Source of the DNA: Xiphias gladius
Taxonomy: Eukaryota > Chordata > Actinopteri > Istiophoriformes > Xiphiidae
Direction of reading: 5' to 3'
Length of the DNA: 64,000 nt
Assembly: GCF_016859285.1 (NCBI RefSeq)
Contig: NC_053407.1
Span: 19,588,699-19,652,698, forward strand
The stretch's first letter is position 1, and each line of letters opens with the position of its first letter. Below are positions 1 to 27,990 of the stretch, one piece after another. Position numbers and translations under genes: made by a program. The notes beneath the pieces are model-generated. The model was not told where the DNA came from, made no database searches, and saw only the letters and a list, made by a program, of their open reading frames with translations.

Positions 1-3000
1 GCCTGTCTGATGAGGCCCTGCTCCATACCATGCTGGGTCATGGTGGAGTGGAAGACGCTGAGCTGCTGAATGACGGAGGAGATGGTGTAGGTCTCGGAGT
101 CCTCGTAGGCGCTGTTGGAGCGCTTCCTGAAGCCCGTCGGCTTCATGCTAGAAATCCCCTGTAAACTCTCGTGCTCCAACACACCGGGTACTGTGGGTCA
201 AGGCATTAAAGAAGCACATTTTAAGATGCTTATAAAGGTTAACTACTTTCTAAATCTGCATGTGACAGTGTCGGACTGTGCAAAATACCAATGGCAGGAG
301 TGAGGGTCTTTTCCATGATGGTGATGAACTGATGGTAGATGTGTATGGCCAGGTCGCTGAGAATCTGTCTGTGTTCTGACAAATCAAAATTCTGCAAGCA
401 GTTCTTTTTCTGACGGGGAGTAGTTTGTTTCATGAACTCCTTCAGTGAACAGGCAGAAAAACAACGGCATGTCAAAATATGCCTGCCGCTGTATATGACC
501 GGCAAAAAGCATAACAGCGCAACCGAGTGAAAGACAGGAAATCCATACCTCCTCCCCGCTGTACTGCTTCAGACAGTTGAGCAGCTGATACACGTTTGAG
601 AGCCAGAAGGAGAGCAACTCGAAGTCTTTGTGGTGACTCTGAAACACAAACATGGCAGTTGTGTTTTGTTTTCAGTTATTTTCAGCAACTCAATTATATA
701 TTTATTCGAATTCTTTAGAGATGTGACATTTTATTTTATTTATGCAAATTGTAAATCTTACTTTTCTTCCTGCCTTTTATCCTTCTTAGATGAAAAATAT
801 CTCAAAATCTAATTACAAGAGAAAACTACACTGCTGCCAAATCACTACACAATCTCAGATGTGCTCATGAATAATAGCTTTTTTATAAAATTAATCTTCA
901 TTTAGCAGATCTACAGTGCAGATAAAGGGAAATCGACTTCTAATCAACCTCACCGTGATGACCTTTTTGACAGCACTGATGATTGCATTCATAAGTGACT
1001 TGAGTTTGGCTTCATCGTTCAGGTAGTCGGCATGGCGGACACACATGAAGAGGATGTACGCTGGCAGACCCGGGATCATGTTGACCACCACACCCTTGGG
1101 CTTCAGGTCTGTGGGCAGATTGTGACATGTTTGAGGGAGGATATGCACTCAATAATTCTTTCATTTATCATTATGTATGTCTGGTTATTCCATCTCAAAC
1201 CCACCGAGGATCCAGCCTACGCCAGCACTGGGAGAAAGGCAGACAAACTCACGAGATGAATGTGAGCATTTTATAGAAATAGTACAGAGGAAGAATACCC
1301 AGAATGATGTTTTCAATGAGCCGGGGTTCGTCCTCTCTCTTGTACTCCAACATGCCGAGGTAATCTTTAGGAATAGCAGGCGCAGACGTTTGCTTGGCTG
1401 TGTGAGAAACAACGAAGTCATTAAGCTGGAGAAGTTAGATTTATTTGATAATTCTCACCTACCAGCCGCAACGCTACCTTTCTGTGATGTCTCAAGGCTC
1501 TTTATTTGATTCTGGAATTTCTTTATTAATCTGTCTTTCTGGTCGAGCTGCTCTTCAAAGTCCTGGAAGAAAAACGTAAAAAAAAAAGTAGTTACTGTCT
1601 CTCTCAAAGATCAATCATGCGTTCACACACTTGTACTGGTAACCCTTAACCTTTAACATCTACACATACCATGTTCTCAGCAGCTAACCGTGAAGTCTCC
1701 TGTCTCAGTTTGCTCTTGGCCTCGCTCTCCATCAGCAGCTGTCTCTTCAAGTGATCATGCTCCTCTATCAGCTCCTCCACTTGGCCTTGAAGCTCCCCCT
1801 TCACCTCCTCCAGCTCTTCAGCTTTCTCCTCAAAGTGCCTAAAAAGCAGCAAAAATCACGTGGACTCAGAAAGGACGGGTCCCATCTTTAATCAAGAAAC
1901 AGACTCCAATCTGAGTAATTACCTGCGTAGTGAGCTCTCTTCCTTGATCTTCTTTTGAAGAGTGTTGGTGATCTCCTCAGTTTTTTCTTTCAGATGACAC
2001 GGAATAAAATAAACAAAAGAACAAGTAAAATACTATTTTGAAAAAATGCCTCGGAATTCTTGGACAAAAAAAAAAACTCTGATCTACCTGCTAACTCTCT
2101 GTTCTGCTCCTCTACGTGGACTTCCAATTCTTGTTTTTGTCTCTGCAGCTCTGAAACCTGCAGTTTCAGCTCTGGTATAACCTGTGGATAACATCAAATA
2201 AGGGAAAGAACAATCACTGTATGTACTGCACCTCATTGATCCTCGTAAGAAATTCAATATGGAATCAATCAATCAATCAATCATCAACCAACGCACGGAG
2301 TTCTCGCTGCTGAGCCTGGACACTTCGTGGCGAATATTCTCATTGACATTACTTTTCTCCTGGAACAGGTTTTGCAGCTTGCTGTTCTCATTTTGAAGGT
2401 GGTCCACTTTCAATTGCAAGCCCTCCAGTTGAGTCTCATAGCTTTCCTTCTGTTCCCTCTGGTGGTTTTCCAGTATTCTGCCATCAAAGGTGGAACTATG
2501 TTTAACAGGGTCACGTGTGTGCACGTTTGTCTCTCAAATACAACACTTCATGCATCTGATATTAAGTGGAAGGACTGCTATGGTTGACAGCCCAAATACA
2601 GACCTGGTAGCTTTCTGCAGGCCTTCAAAGGCTGCCAGCAAATCTTCAACTTCAGAAATCTTATCAGAGTCATCCAGAGTAAGCCTTCAGAGAAACAATG
2701 TGTGAGATTACATTTCTAAATGAGATGTAGAAGAACTGCAGGAGGGAAAGGGAAAACCTAAAATAATTGGTTTACCCTGTAAGAACTTCCTCTTCAACAA
2801 CACCACCAAGAAGCTGTCTCGTAATCTCATTCATTTTAGCTGCAGAAAAATATCCAGGGATTATCAGCAAATACAATTTTTATTTGTGTATCTAACATGA
2901 GGTTGTGTCATATTTTTTAGATAAGGTTCACTAAATATGGAAACGTCTGTGCCTCTTGCTTGTTCAGACTGTTGCTTCATCTTTCGGTCCATGTTATTTC

Positions 3001-6000
3001 TCTGATTCTGCAGTTGGTTCAGATCTCTGCGTAGCTCAGGAATGACCTTGACGTGCTTGGTGAGCTGGATGACTTGTTCCTGCAGGTCAGAATTCACTTG
3101 GCCCCCCTCCTCTATCTTTCTGTGAATACTGAGACTCTCCTCTTTCAATCTCTTGATCTCTTCTTTCAGAGCGTCCACCTCCTTCTCGTGGTCCTGTCTC
3201 TGGATGTCAGTGTTGTTCTCTGCAATCCTGCCAAGAAAACTCTCATTGACAATCTGAACAACTGACCACGCAACAATTTGGTTTAGCCGAAAAAAAAAAA
3301 AAAAGGAAAAACTTCCTCAGAGCTGTCCTGGAGGTAGATTGCACATTTTCATTACTTACTTTCTAAGCCTAGCTTCATTTTCTTTCTCGTCCAGAAGATT
3401 CCTCTTTATTTGATCAAAGCTCTCTGCAAGAGCATAAAACCAGTCATAAATATGGTAAAAATTACTACAAGTAGAAGGGATCTTTACTCCTATTACCTTT
3501 CGCCTCTTTGATGGAAGCTTCAAACTTTTTTTCCAAGTTCTGCTTTTCAAGGGTTAGTGCATCTATCTCCTTTTGAAGCTGTGCAATCCTCTACAGCGAG
3601 AATAAAAATATGTTTCATAAAGTCTGCTTCATCAGCAACAAAAAGCTGCAGAGACATGAACAACTATGTTAAATATTTGGCATTAACTTTGAAGACTGAC
3701 CAGCGCAGCCTCTTCTTTCACTTTCTTCTCTCTTGCCTCCAAAAATGCCTTCTGGCTGGTTGATTTTCCCAGCTGTGCCTCCGCACCCTGAAGTCTGTCC
3801 ACAGTTTGAGAGTGGGTGTTGGCCAAGCTGGTCAGTCTTTCTACCAACCCACGGTTCTCTTTACTCTGTAAGGTTACAGGGGTTCATATATGGTCTGTCT
3901 TCTACATCAAAGCCACAGCTAAAACAACTTCGGAAGCATCTTTACCTGCTCTTCAATCTTCTTTCTGAGCTGCTGCACTCTGTACGAAAGCTGGACATTA
4001 AGCACCAGCCGACGCATGGTTTGAAATCGCCGTCGAGCCAGCCACGCTCTGGCATACTTCTGGAGAACCAGGGCTTTGTGCTCTTCCATCATCTGACGGG
4101 TAAACAAGAGATGGCATGGCATAAATCCCATGTGAGGACATTTTGTATTTTCAGCATACTAAATGACACAAATGATTAATTAATTATCAATTACTGACCT
4201 TCTTGTACCGTTTACGGGCCATCCAACCTCGTGTGAAGGCCTGTATGGTGACGGAGGCCAGACGGACTAACTGATAGATCTGTTTAATGCGGTAACCTCT
4301 CCAGTGTCTCTGGATCACCACTGCTGCCCAGCCCTGCTTCAGTGTGGCAGCACTCACTGTTTTACTGGAGGTTTACAAAGAAAACAAGTAGGTCTATGTG
4401 TCAAGATCCTAGTTGGTACAACAGGGGATGCAGGACAACAACCACGTTACTGAATGCTTCTAACCGAATTGTCCTCTTTCCACGGATGTACTGTTGGAGG
4501 ACGACGGCTGCCTCTCTCATGCGCAGGTACTTCCTCCGCTGGCTCCACCCACGGACGTGTTTCTGGATGGTTACGCAGGCTCCTCGAAGTCGGTCCAGAC
4601 GCAGCTTCTCTAGATAAGCTACCTGACCAGCTCGAAAGAAGATCTTTGTCCGACCAAACTTGTACTGGTTTGGGTCCTGGAGATCAAGCCGTGGGGTCAA
4701 AGTGATACACAAACATGTAGCGCACAATAATGCTTGACAACGTTGTATTTAAAGGCAGAATTTGAAGAGGCAGCTAACCTGAATCAACCTCTGCAGCACA
4801 TTCTTGCAGGTCTGTTTCTTATCACTGAGGTCCGCCTCCAGATGTGACATTAGGATACTATATCGGCTGTAAAACTCAATGTATGTCCACCTGCAAAAAA
4901 TTAAAAAAAAAAAAGCATGTTAGCCATTACAACTCAGTCAGAAAGGTAGGTGAGTATTGTAATTTGGCTAATACGGAATCACTTAGTAGAGAATCACCTG
5001 GACGGATAGCTCTGTGCACTGATACGAATAGTTTCAAGGACTCCACAGGCTCGCAGCTGCTGCACTACCCTCCTGGAGTCATATCTTAAAATACGAGCAA
5101 ACCCTCACTTGTAGCAAAGATACAAACAAATGCAAATGATTCTGTGAATCATTCATTCAATCAGAGTGGATCATGTCAATCACGGCTTCATTAGTACTCA
5201 CTCAAATGGGATTTTGTCATCGTTTGGCTTAATGCAGCGCACATAGTGGGGAGTGGTAGCGTTCAGTGTTTCCATCAGTAAGGAGAGGGAGCTGTGAAAC
5301 TACATTTGACCACAGAGAAAGAATAAATGCAAAACAAAAACCCAGCTGTATTGTATACGCACTTGCTATTACAGGATTGGAGCTCCAATAATCTCCTGTG
5401 ACCAGTGACAGAGTAAATATTCTCACCTTATCTCCCACGGATGTTCTCAGCTGTTTATTGGCTGGTTTCACCCCAGGCCTGGCGGGCCTCACTTTGATGC
5501 CTTTACTGGTCACAGTGCTTTCGTCTTCCTCTTGGAAAAATTTGGCCAGAAAAGGAAACTGGTAACAGTTGCAACCAGGACAAATGTGTTAATGAGAACA
5601 CAATGCTGCATGGAACATCCTTGATAATACAGAAACTCTGATTTGTTTTTGTGACCAAAGTGGTGCATTGTAAGATTAAAAGCCAAAATAAAACAGGGCC
5701 TTGGATTACCTTACTGACTCTCATAATGTCCAGCAGTTCCTCATAGAGAGCATCTCTGTTCTTTTCAAGAAAACCTCTGCATTGATACTCCACCTGTTAG
5801 GGGAAATAGGCTGACATTGTTTAAAAAAGACATCTGCTAGGAAGCCAAAAGCATTAACTGTTAATAACAGTTATGGTGATTTTTGTGCTCCGTTACGCAG
5901 GTAATGGATCCTTATGGGTCATCAGACTCCACCTTGTCTGCAAAGTGTTGTATCACAAAAGCCTCATTTGATAACCTGGGCTTCTCAAACAGAGGATTGG

Positions 6001-9000
6001 CGTCTAGGTAGTTGTACAGCTTTTGCAGCCAGCTTTGGTCAGTGCCCTGAGGGAACTGTAAAGTACAGGGACACGTGTATAGGAAGGACAGAGATGATTA
6101 AAACGCAGTCAAGGGTAAATACAAATACTGAACTGAAAAATGTAACTGTAGAAGTCCAAATCATGTCTGTTCAATCTTACCAAACATTCCTCATCAAGCA
6201 AGTCAAGGATCCCCAGCTTTGCTTCAATCAGGTCAATGACTGGCTGGTTGTCATAGAAATCTATCAGCGTCCATGGGATGTCCTCTTTCATGTACTCCTC
6301 TTGCTCCAGCTTGAAGACGTGCTGAAAATTAACGACACAGCAGAATAACCCTCTGAGCTGATAAAGAGGTGTGTGCAGTGCCTTGCAATGATTTTGGTTG
6401 ATGGCGTCGCATACCAAGTTAAACTGCTGTTGAAGCTTTTCATTTGCATAGTTGATGCAAAACTGTTCAAAGCTGTTGATGTCAAATGTTTCGAAGCTGA
6501 GGACACAGGACATCAAGTTTTTGTCAACAACGGCGGCAAAAGACACCTGGATATATCAAAAAGCTGAAGAAAAATGTGTCTTGTATCCGCATTACCCATA
6601 AATGTCCAGAACCCCTATAAAAGCGTGTTGCTTTCCTGGGACCTGTAGTGCTGTATTTATCCTGTTAATAATACAGTCAAAAAGGTGGGCGTAGACCTGC
6701 TTGGCCAGGGCATCTCGGGCATTCACTGCCCGCTCCCTGGGCACCGGCTTCACCACAGTCTCAGCCACCAGAACGATCCTCCGATGGCACAGCCAGCGCA
6801 CCAACCCCTCTGCGCTCACACCCAGCAACTCACAGAAGACTGCCAGGTGTGGGTCACTGGGCTGGAAGATACAAAAATTAGGTTTTGTATTTAACCTGGT
6901 TAATGTTTGAAGTTCTGACCTTGCCCGCAAAAAAAAAGCATTTTTAGGCTTGGGGAGTAATGACTTACAGGCACTGATGATTTGTCCTCTCCTGAGTTTC
7001 TGATCTCCACATTCCCCAAATGCAGAATGGCGGCCAAAACTTTGAACACATCTGACTGAAAGTCCCCCTTCAACCCTGGAGATGCAGAGAGAGGAGCGTA
7101 ATGGCTAACATAAAAGTCACATTAAAAGCAAGTTACAGCCCGAAAGCTGAGGCACTTGTTACCCAGCAGTGAGAAGGTCCGTTGAGTCTCTTCCATGTCT
7201 TTCTTGTCATCTACACCTTCAATAGTGATGTCACCACCCATGCAGGTATACCGGAAGTTATCCGCACTCACTGCAGGTAAAGGGAATAACAATAAATACA
7301 ATAAAAATAATCCCTCAATAAATGCATGTACAACTGTGAGACTTAGACATCTGTTCTAAGTGAATCAGATTAAACACAACAGCAATAAAGCAGTAAAAGC
7401 TCCATCTCACATATGCCGTATAAACCCTGCGTACTGACACTCACACAGTCTTAGGTTCTTGAAGTCTGGCAGGTGAGCACAGGAACACATCTGGTAGAAA
7501 ATGTGATAATTCCGCTCGTTGTCCGCCTGAATAAAACAGAAAATCATCATTATGGATCATACATAAGAAAAGTAACACTTGGCAACAACCTCATCTCATA
7601 CTCTACCTGAAAAACTACTCTGGATTTTTCTAAGAGGTAGGTCCTCATGTTCGCTCCGATGATCCGGTACCTCCTGTCAAAGCTGATCTCTGTGTACTTC
7701 CCGAATCGGCTGCTGTTGTCATTCCTGTTGGTCTTTGCATTTCCTATCGCCTGAGACAAAACCAAGCCCTTTAGATCTCATTTCCGATCATCAGAGAGAT
7801 ATTAGTTAACTTAATTAAACAGTGGGTTCATAAAAAAAATGGAAGCCTGGGGGTCTAGCGTTGCCTCGTGAGCTGGGCTCCTGGTCCAGTGAACCCATAC
7901 CTCTGTTATTGGATTGGATGCCAGGACTTTGTCTTCAACTCGAGTCTTGCTGCCAGATTTGCTTACAACAGCAAAGTACCTCATAGCATATCGAGCAGAC
8001 ACTGTTTTACCGGCTCCAGATTCACCGCTGACGATAATAGACTGGTTGTTGTGGTTTCTGAGAAAGAAAAAGGTGCAATGCACTGTTAAAAATACACTTT
8101 ATATTCTACTTTATGTGACTATATGGTTTTATTTACCTGGCCATCTGTTTGTAGGCCTCTTCTGCCACTGCGAATATATGAGGGTCCATGTCTCCCATGT
8201 TCTGGCCTGAGTAGGCATGAATGATTGCATCTCCATAGATAGGGAGCTGTTTGTAAGGATTTACAGCCACCAGTATAATACCTGAAAATGAGGAAACAAC
8301 ACATGTTGGGCCAAAAGCACTGCTGGCAGCCTACACCTCAGTGCTGGGATATAGTTTAGTAGTTAAAAACGGTTTGCGGCTGTACCACAGTAGGTATAGA
8401 TGATTCTGGACTCCACAAAGCGCACTTTAAGATTGTGCAGAACGGCAGGTTCGTGGAGGTAGCTGAGAGCAGTGAGGTCATTCTCCCCAACCAAGATGTC
8501 TGGGTTGCGAAGAGGAGGGAGCTGTGGTTTGGATGGGTCAACAGGGTAGTGGTGCTCCTTTCACAGCGACAAGTTATGTAAAAGAGTCATGTCAGCTATT
8601 TTTACTCAACCATCATAAACCCACTACAGTTGCATGTGATGGCTTTGCTAGTCACATTTCACTTACTGTGCCGTCTTCAAGAAGCAATTCAAGAACACTA
8701 TCTCCAAAACGAAAATCTCTCTTAATCTCGGCTGATTTCCACACATGTTCTGCATCTGGAATCCACACTCTGTTGTACTGAGGGAGAAGATTTCAGGGGT
8801 AACAGCTTAATAAACAATCAATACTTTCTGAAGAATTGATTAAAACAGTATTTAACACTATAAATGTAAGGAATCGCCTATGTAAACATTAACTAAATAA
8901 ACTATGAGGACCTTATTTGCCAAGTTAAAATGGTTTGTATCCTAATCTATGTCACAAAATTATAAAGATTTACATTTAAGAAGTGTAATAAAAGTAAAAA

Positions 9001-9174
9001 GTTGAGCATTTAGACTTGAAATTCCTTTGGGCACAGCCTCCTCTACATCCCAGCAACTTGCCTAGACACTGACAAAGTTTCCATATGTCTCAGTAAGTAT
9101 GGAAACATTATCCCCACTGCAATAAAGGCAGGGAGCCCTTCTCTTACCTCGGTGTACAGTTCCAACAGAGCCAT
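1..9174 (-). CDS. MYO5C: Unconventional myosin-Vc heavy chain, C-terminus cut off by the window edge
   Basis: Class V actin motor that moves membrane cargo such as secretory granules. I read 37 coding exons, about 1,573 residues: 9148-9174, 8667-8777, 8386-8557, 8137-8281, 7901-8057, 7607-7750, 7445-7526, 7163-7270, 6969-7075, 6596-6861, 6415-6496, 6181-6321, 5933-6055, 5710-5793, 5427-5558, 5202-5299, 4998-5085, 4779-4890, 4465-4676, 4199-4356, 3946-4093, 3701-3865, 3497-3590, 3360-3422, 2953-3227, 2776-2839, 2604-2684, 2297-2477, 2088-2181, 1923-1986, 1670-1838, 1478-1562, 1299-1396, 954-1108, 549-638, 288-439, 1-190. The start MALLELYTE matches the family. The P-loop GESGAGKT is at residues 163-170, followed by switch and relay regions, IQ motifs (4680-3946), coiled coil (3865-1478) and DIL cargo-binding tail (from 1396). 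Called 5C rather than 5A or 5B by neighbours and by motifs such as [16 protein letters not shown] and the [15 protein letters not shown] motif. About 160 residues lie outside. One junction near 2953 lacks a clear GT donor. No frameshift seen. Confidence 0.95.
2261..2284 (+). repeat. ATCA microsatellite
   Basis: About five ATCA units in a MYO5C intron, ending 13 bases before the donor edge of exon 2297-2477. Confidence 0.75.
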
Positions 9175-11295
9175 GTTCATGCATTACTACTGTAACCTGT
9201 CCTTTCGCTGTATTTATTCAACACCTGTTGTATCACTGTATTATTCAGGTTACCGACGAATTTCCTCCCGGCCCCTCACAACTATGCCAGAATCACCAGT
9301 CAAGTTACAAAACATTCACAATCCCCTTTCCGGCCGTAATTTTCAAAATAATACTCACTGAATTAATTCAAAATCTATCTTTGAAAAACACTTATTCTTT
9401 TAATCTTCACTACATATAATGCTCCTTAAATCTTATTAGGTTCGTGTGTTTGCCCATTATTTCATCCATATCTCCAGTTAGCTTGTGCTTCGAATTTATT
9501 TACTTTAACTTGATTGATGTTTGCTGGTCTAACTAATGCCCCTCTTACTTGACTCTGAGGCTTCACCTATATTGAGATACAGATCATTATTTATTGTTAC
9601 CATTATTAACACTGATCAGCACGGCATGGGGAACCCAGATAAATTTTTGGGCATCTAAAAAGGGGGTCTCGCAAATAAGACAAAGGAGATGAAATAGGAA
9701 CATTTATATTTCTGCTATACGCCTGTGATGTGGGGTCAAGTAGACAATGCTTCTTGTTAAGGGGTCACATGCCAAAAGGTTGGTAAACAGAACTGTGAAA
9801 GGTCTCTATATCTAAAAGTGACGAACCTGAAGCTTTTATTCTGAAAGCCCCATCACTCATATTGCAGGCTTGTCTCGTTGGCTTCCTGGATGGCCTGTCG
9901 CTCACCTGCTGCGGACTTCTGACTGGGTGTCTCCGCCCTCCCGTCTTGTGACATCGGCCCGACGGAGTGGGTGTGGTCGTTTGATCAAGGATACTGACAA
10001 CAAAAGAAACCGGATGCAGATCTCAGCCAGCTCACCATGTGTGAACGCATTTCAGCCACTGCCTTACCACCTCTCACCAACTTGACCCACGCGATCGGTG
10101 GACTTGCAAAACTGAAAAGTTTTGGAGAAAGGGCTTTTTACGAGGAAGCACATTAACACATGTGTGCACACCTGAGAGGCTAAGACATGAGGTTAATCAT
10201 TAATGCCTTTTAGGCCTTTTCATGTGTTAAGCATGTCAAAATACAGAGCAATGATGAACGTGAAAAAATAAAAGACAAGATGTTCTAACAGCATAGGGTT
10301 GTATGTGAACTCCAGATATTACACAGACTGAAAGGCAAGAGTTTGTCACATCAGTCTGATACAGGTACATTTCTAAATCTGAATGAATTCAGAGATTACT
10401 AACTTACAAACTTTTCCATGTCAAGGGCTTTCATATTGACAAAGTCGTTTTCAAGTCTTTAGGATCAAGTCCAAGCCGAGTCTCAAGTCTGCAGCTCTGC
10501 TCCCAACTCGATGAGGATTAGAGATACAGACTGCTATTTGCTTATATGTGTTTCATGGAGTGTATCTCCATGGCGGTTTGCAGACCCCACTTTGGAAGAA
10601 AAACACCAAGCTTGAGCTACAAGATCCAGCCTTTAATATGACCAACAGCATTGAGACTGGTTAGATACATACTTGAATTACTTTCTGTTCCTTTACCTTG
10701 TCATGACATAAATACCATCACTTGATCTTGGGAGTTATAGAAATATAAAGTTACAGATATAAAACAGTTCTCCTGAATCTCCTTGAGATATTTTCAACAT
10801 TTAAATCAGTGTTTAATTGCACAGTCGTTTTTTAAAATTGCTCCTAGTTATCGATTTTTTTTTTTTAAAGGTTTGTCCATTGAAGCACTCAAATTCATAG
10901 TGAACAGTTTTGTGTTGTGAAACGTCACAATGTCCCTTACTTGGTTTTAGGTGATACAGTAGGCCAAAATCATACCCATGAATGAAACCACAAATTCGCT
11001 AAAGAGCATCTACACCTGTATCAGCAAAATATCAGGTGTGACAAGAGATAACCTTTAAAAGACATTTTTGCATATTCACTATTCATACGATTATTGCTCT
11101 TTGGCTATGCAGCGCTGAAAAGCTAATACATACATGCATGTAAACGACATATCCTTATTCTGCTGCAATACTGCAATAACCAGTGATACTGAAAACATTA
11201 CAAAAGGTAGAAATGTTGGTGAAAAAAGTCTTGGTTGTTTTTACTCCGGTAGACACAACTCAGACAACAAGGTGCATGTGTTAGAGGTCACTGGT
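9175..11295. other. Intergenic region between MYO5C start and MYO5A stop
   Basis: About 2.1 kb without a supported coding exon. It must hold the MYO5A 3' UTR (lower coordinates from 11295) and the MYO5C promoter. Candidate minus-strand polyadenylation signals are ATTAAA near 10812 and 10632 and AATAAA near 9837; I cannot tell which is used. The rest is AT-rich with no recognisable repeat or RNA gene. Confidence 0.6.
9906..10010 (-). promoter_or_regulatory. Possible MYO5C upstream first exon or promoter
   Basis: On the minus strand a GC-richer block carries a GC-box-like GGGAGGGCGGAG and a CACCC element, then ends in a good splice donor (GCAG|GTGAGCG at about 9906). It lies about 0.75 kb upstream of the MYO5C start codon, so it could be a 5' untranslated exon or alternative promoter. 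The matching acceptor just before the start codon (TTACAG near 9183) has a poor pyrimidine tract, so the coding exon may instead contain its own transcription start. Confidence 0.3.
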
Positions 11296-27680
<16,385 letters not shown>

Positions 27681-27990
27681 GTCTTTGAACTCGCTCAGTG
27701 AGCCATCAGAAACTTTCTCTGCCCGCAGAGAGAAGGGTGGCGCATCTTACGGTCTCCCGGACTTGAAAAACATGGACTTTTCAGGGATTCTCTCCAGGTC
27801 TCGTAGCTCTCAACCGGGAGGAGGACTCTACCGCTGCCTCAACAGTTGTCAGTAAGCCGCGCGCGCCCTGACACGTTTTGGTCTCGCGCGTCTTGCGTGC
27901 CTCCCAGCGGCCAGCACGTTCATGTCACCTAAACCCACCTGAGGAGGAGGAGGACGAGGAGGAGGAGATGGCCACGGAGGTGTCAACGTG
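27681..27990 (-). promoter_or_regulatory. MYO5A 5' UTR and CpG-rich promoter
   Basis: Immediately upstream of the MYO5A start codon the sequence becomes GC- and CpG-rich, with a GCGCGCGC core near 27857-27866 and a purine run of GGA triplets near 27941-27972. This is the only CpG-dense block between MYO5A and ARPP19 and fits a housekeeping-type promoter. The exact transcription start cannot be read from sequence. Confidence 0.6.

Noticed and set aside
3733-4179. Plus-strand frame of 148 codons
   Set aside because: Complement of two MYO5C IQ and coiled-coil exons.
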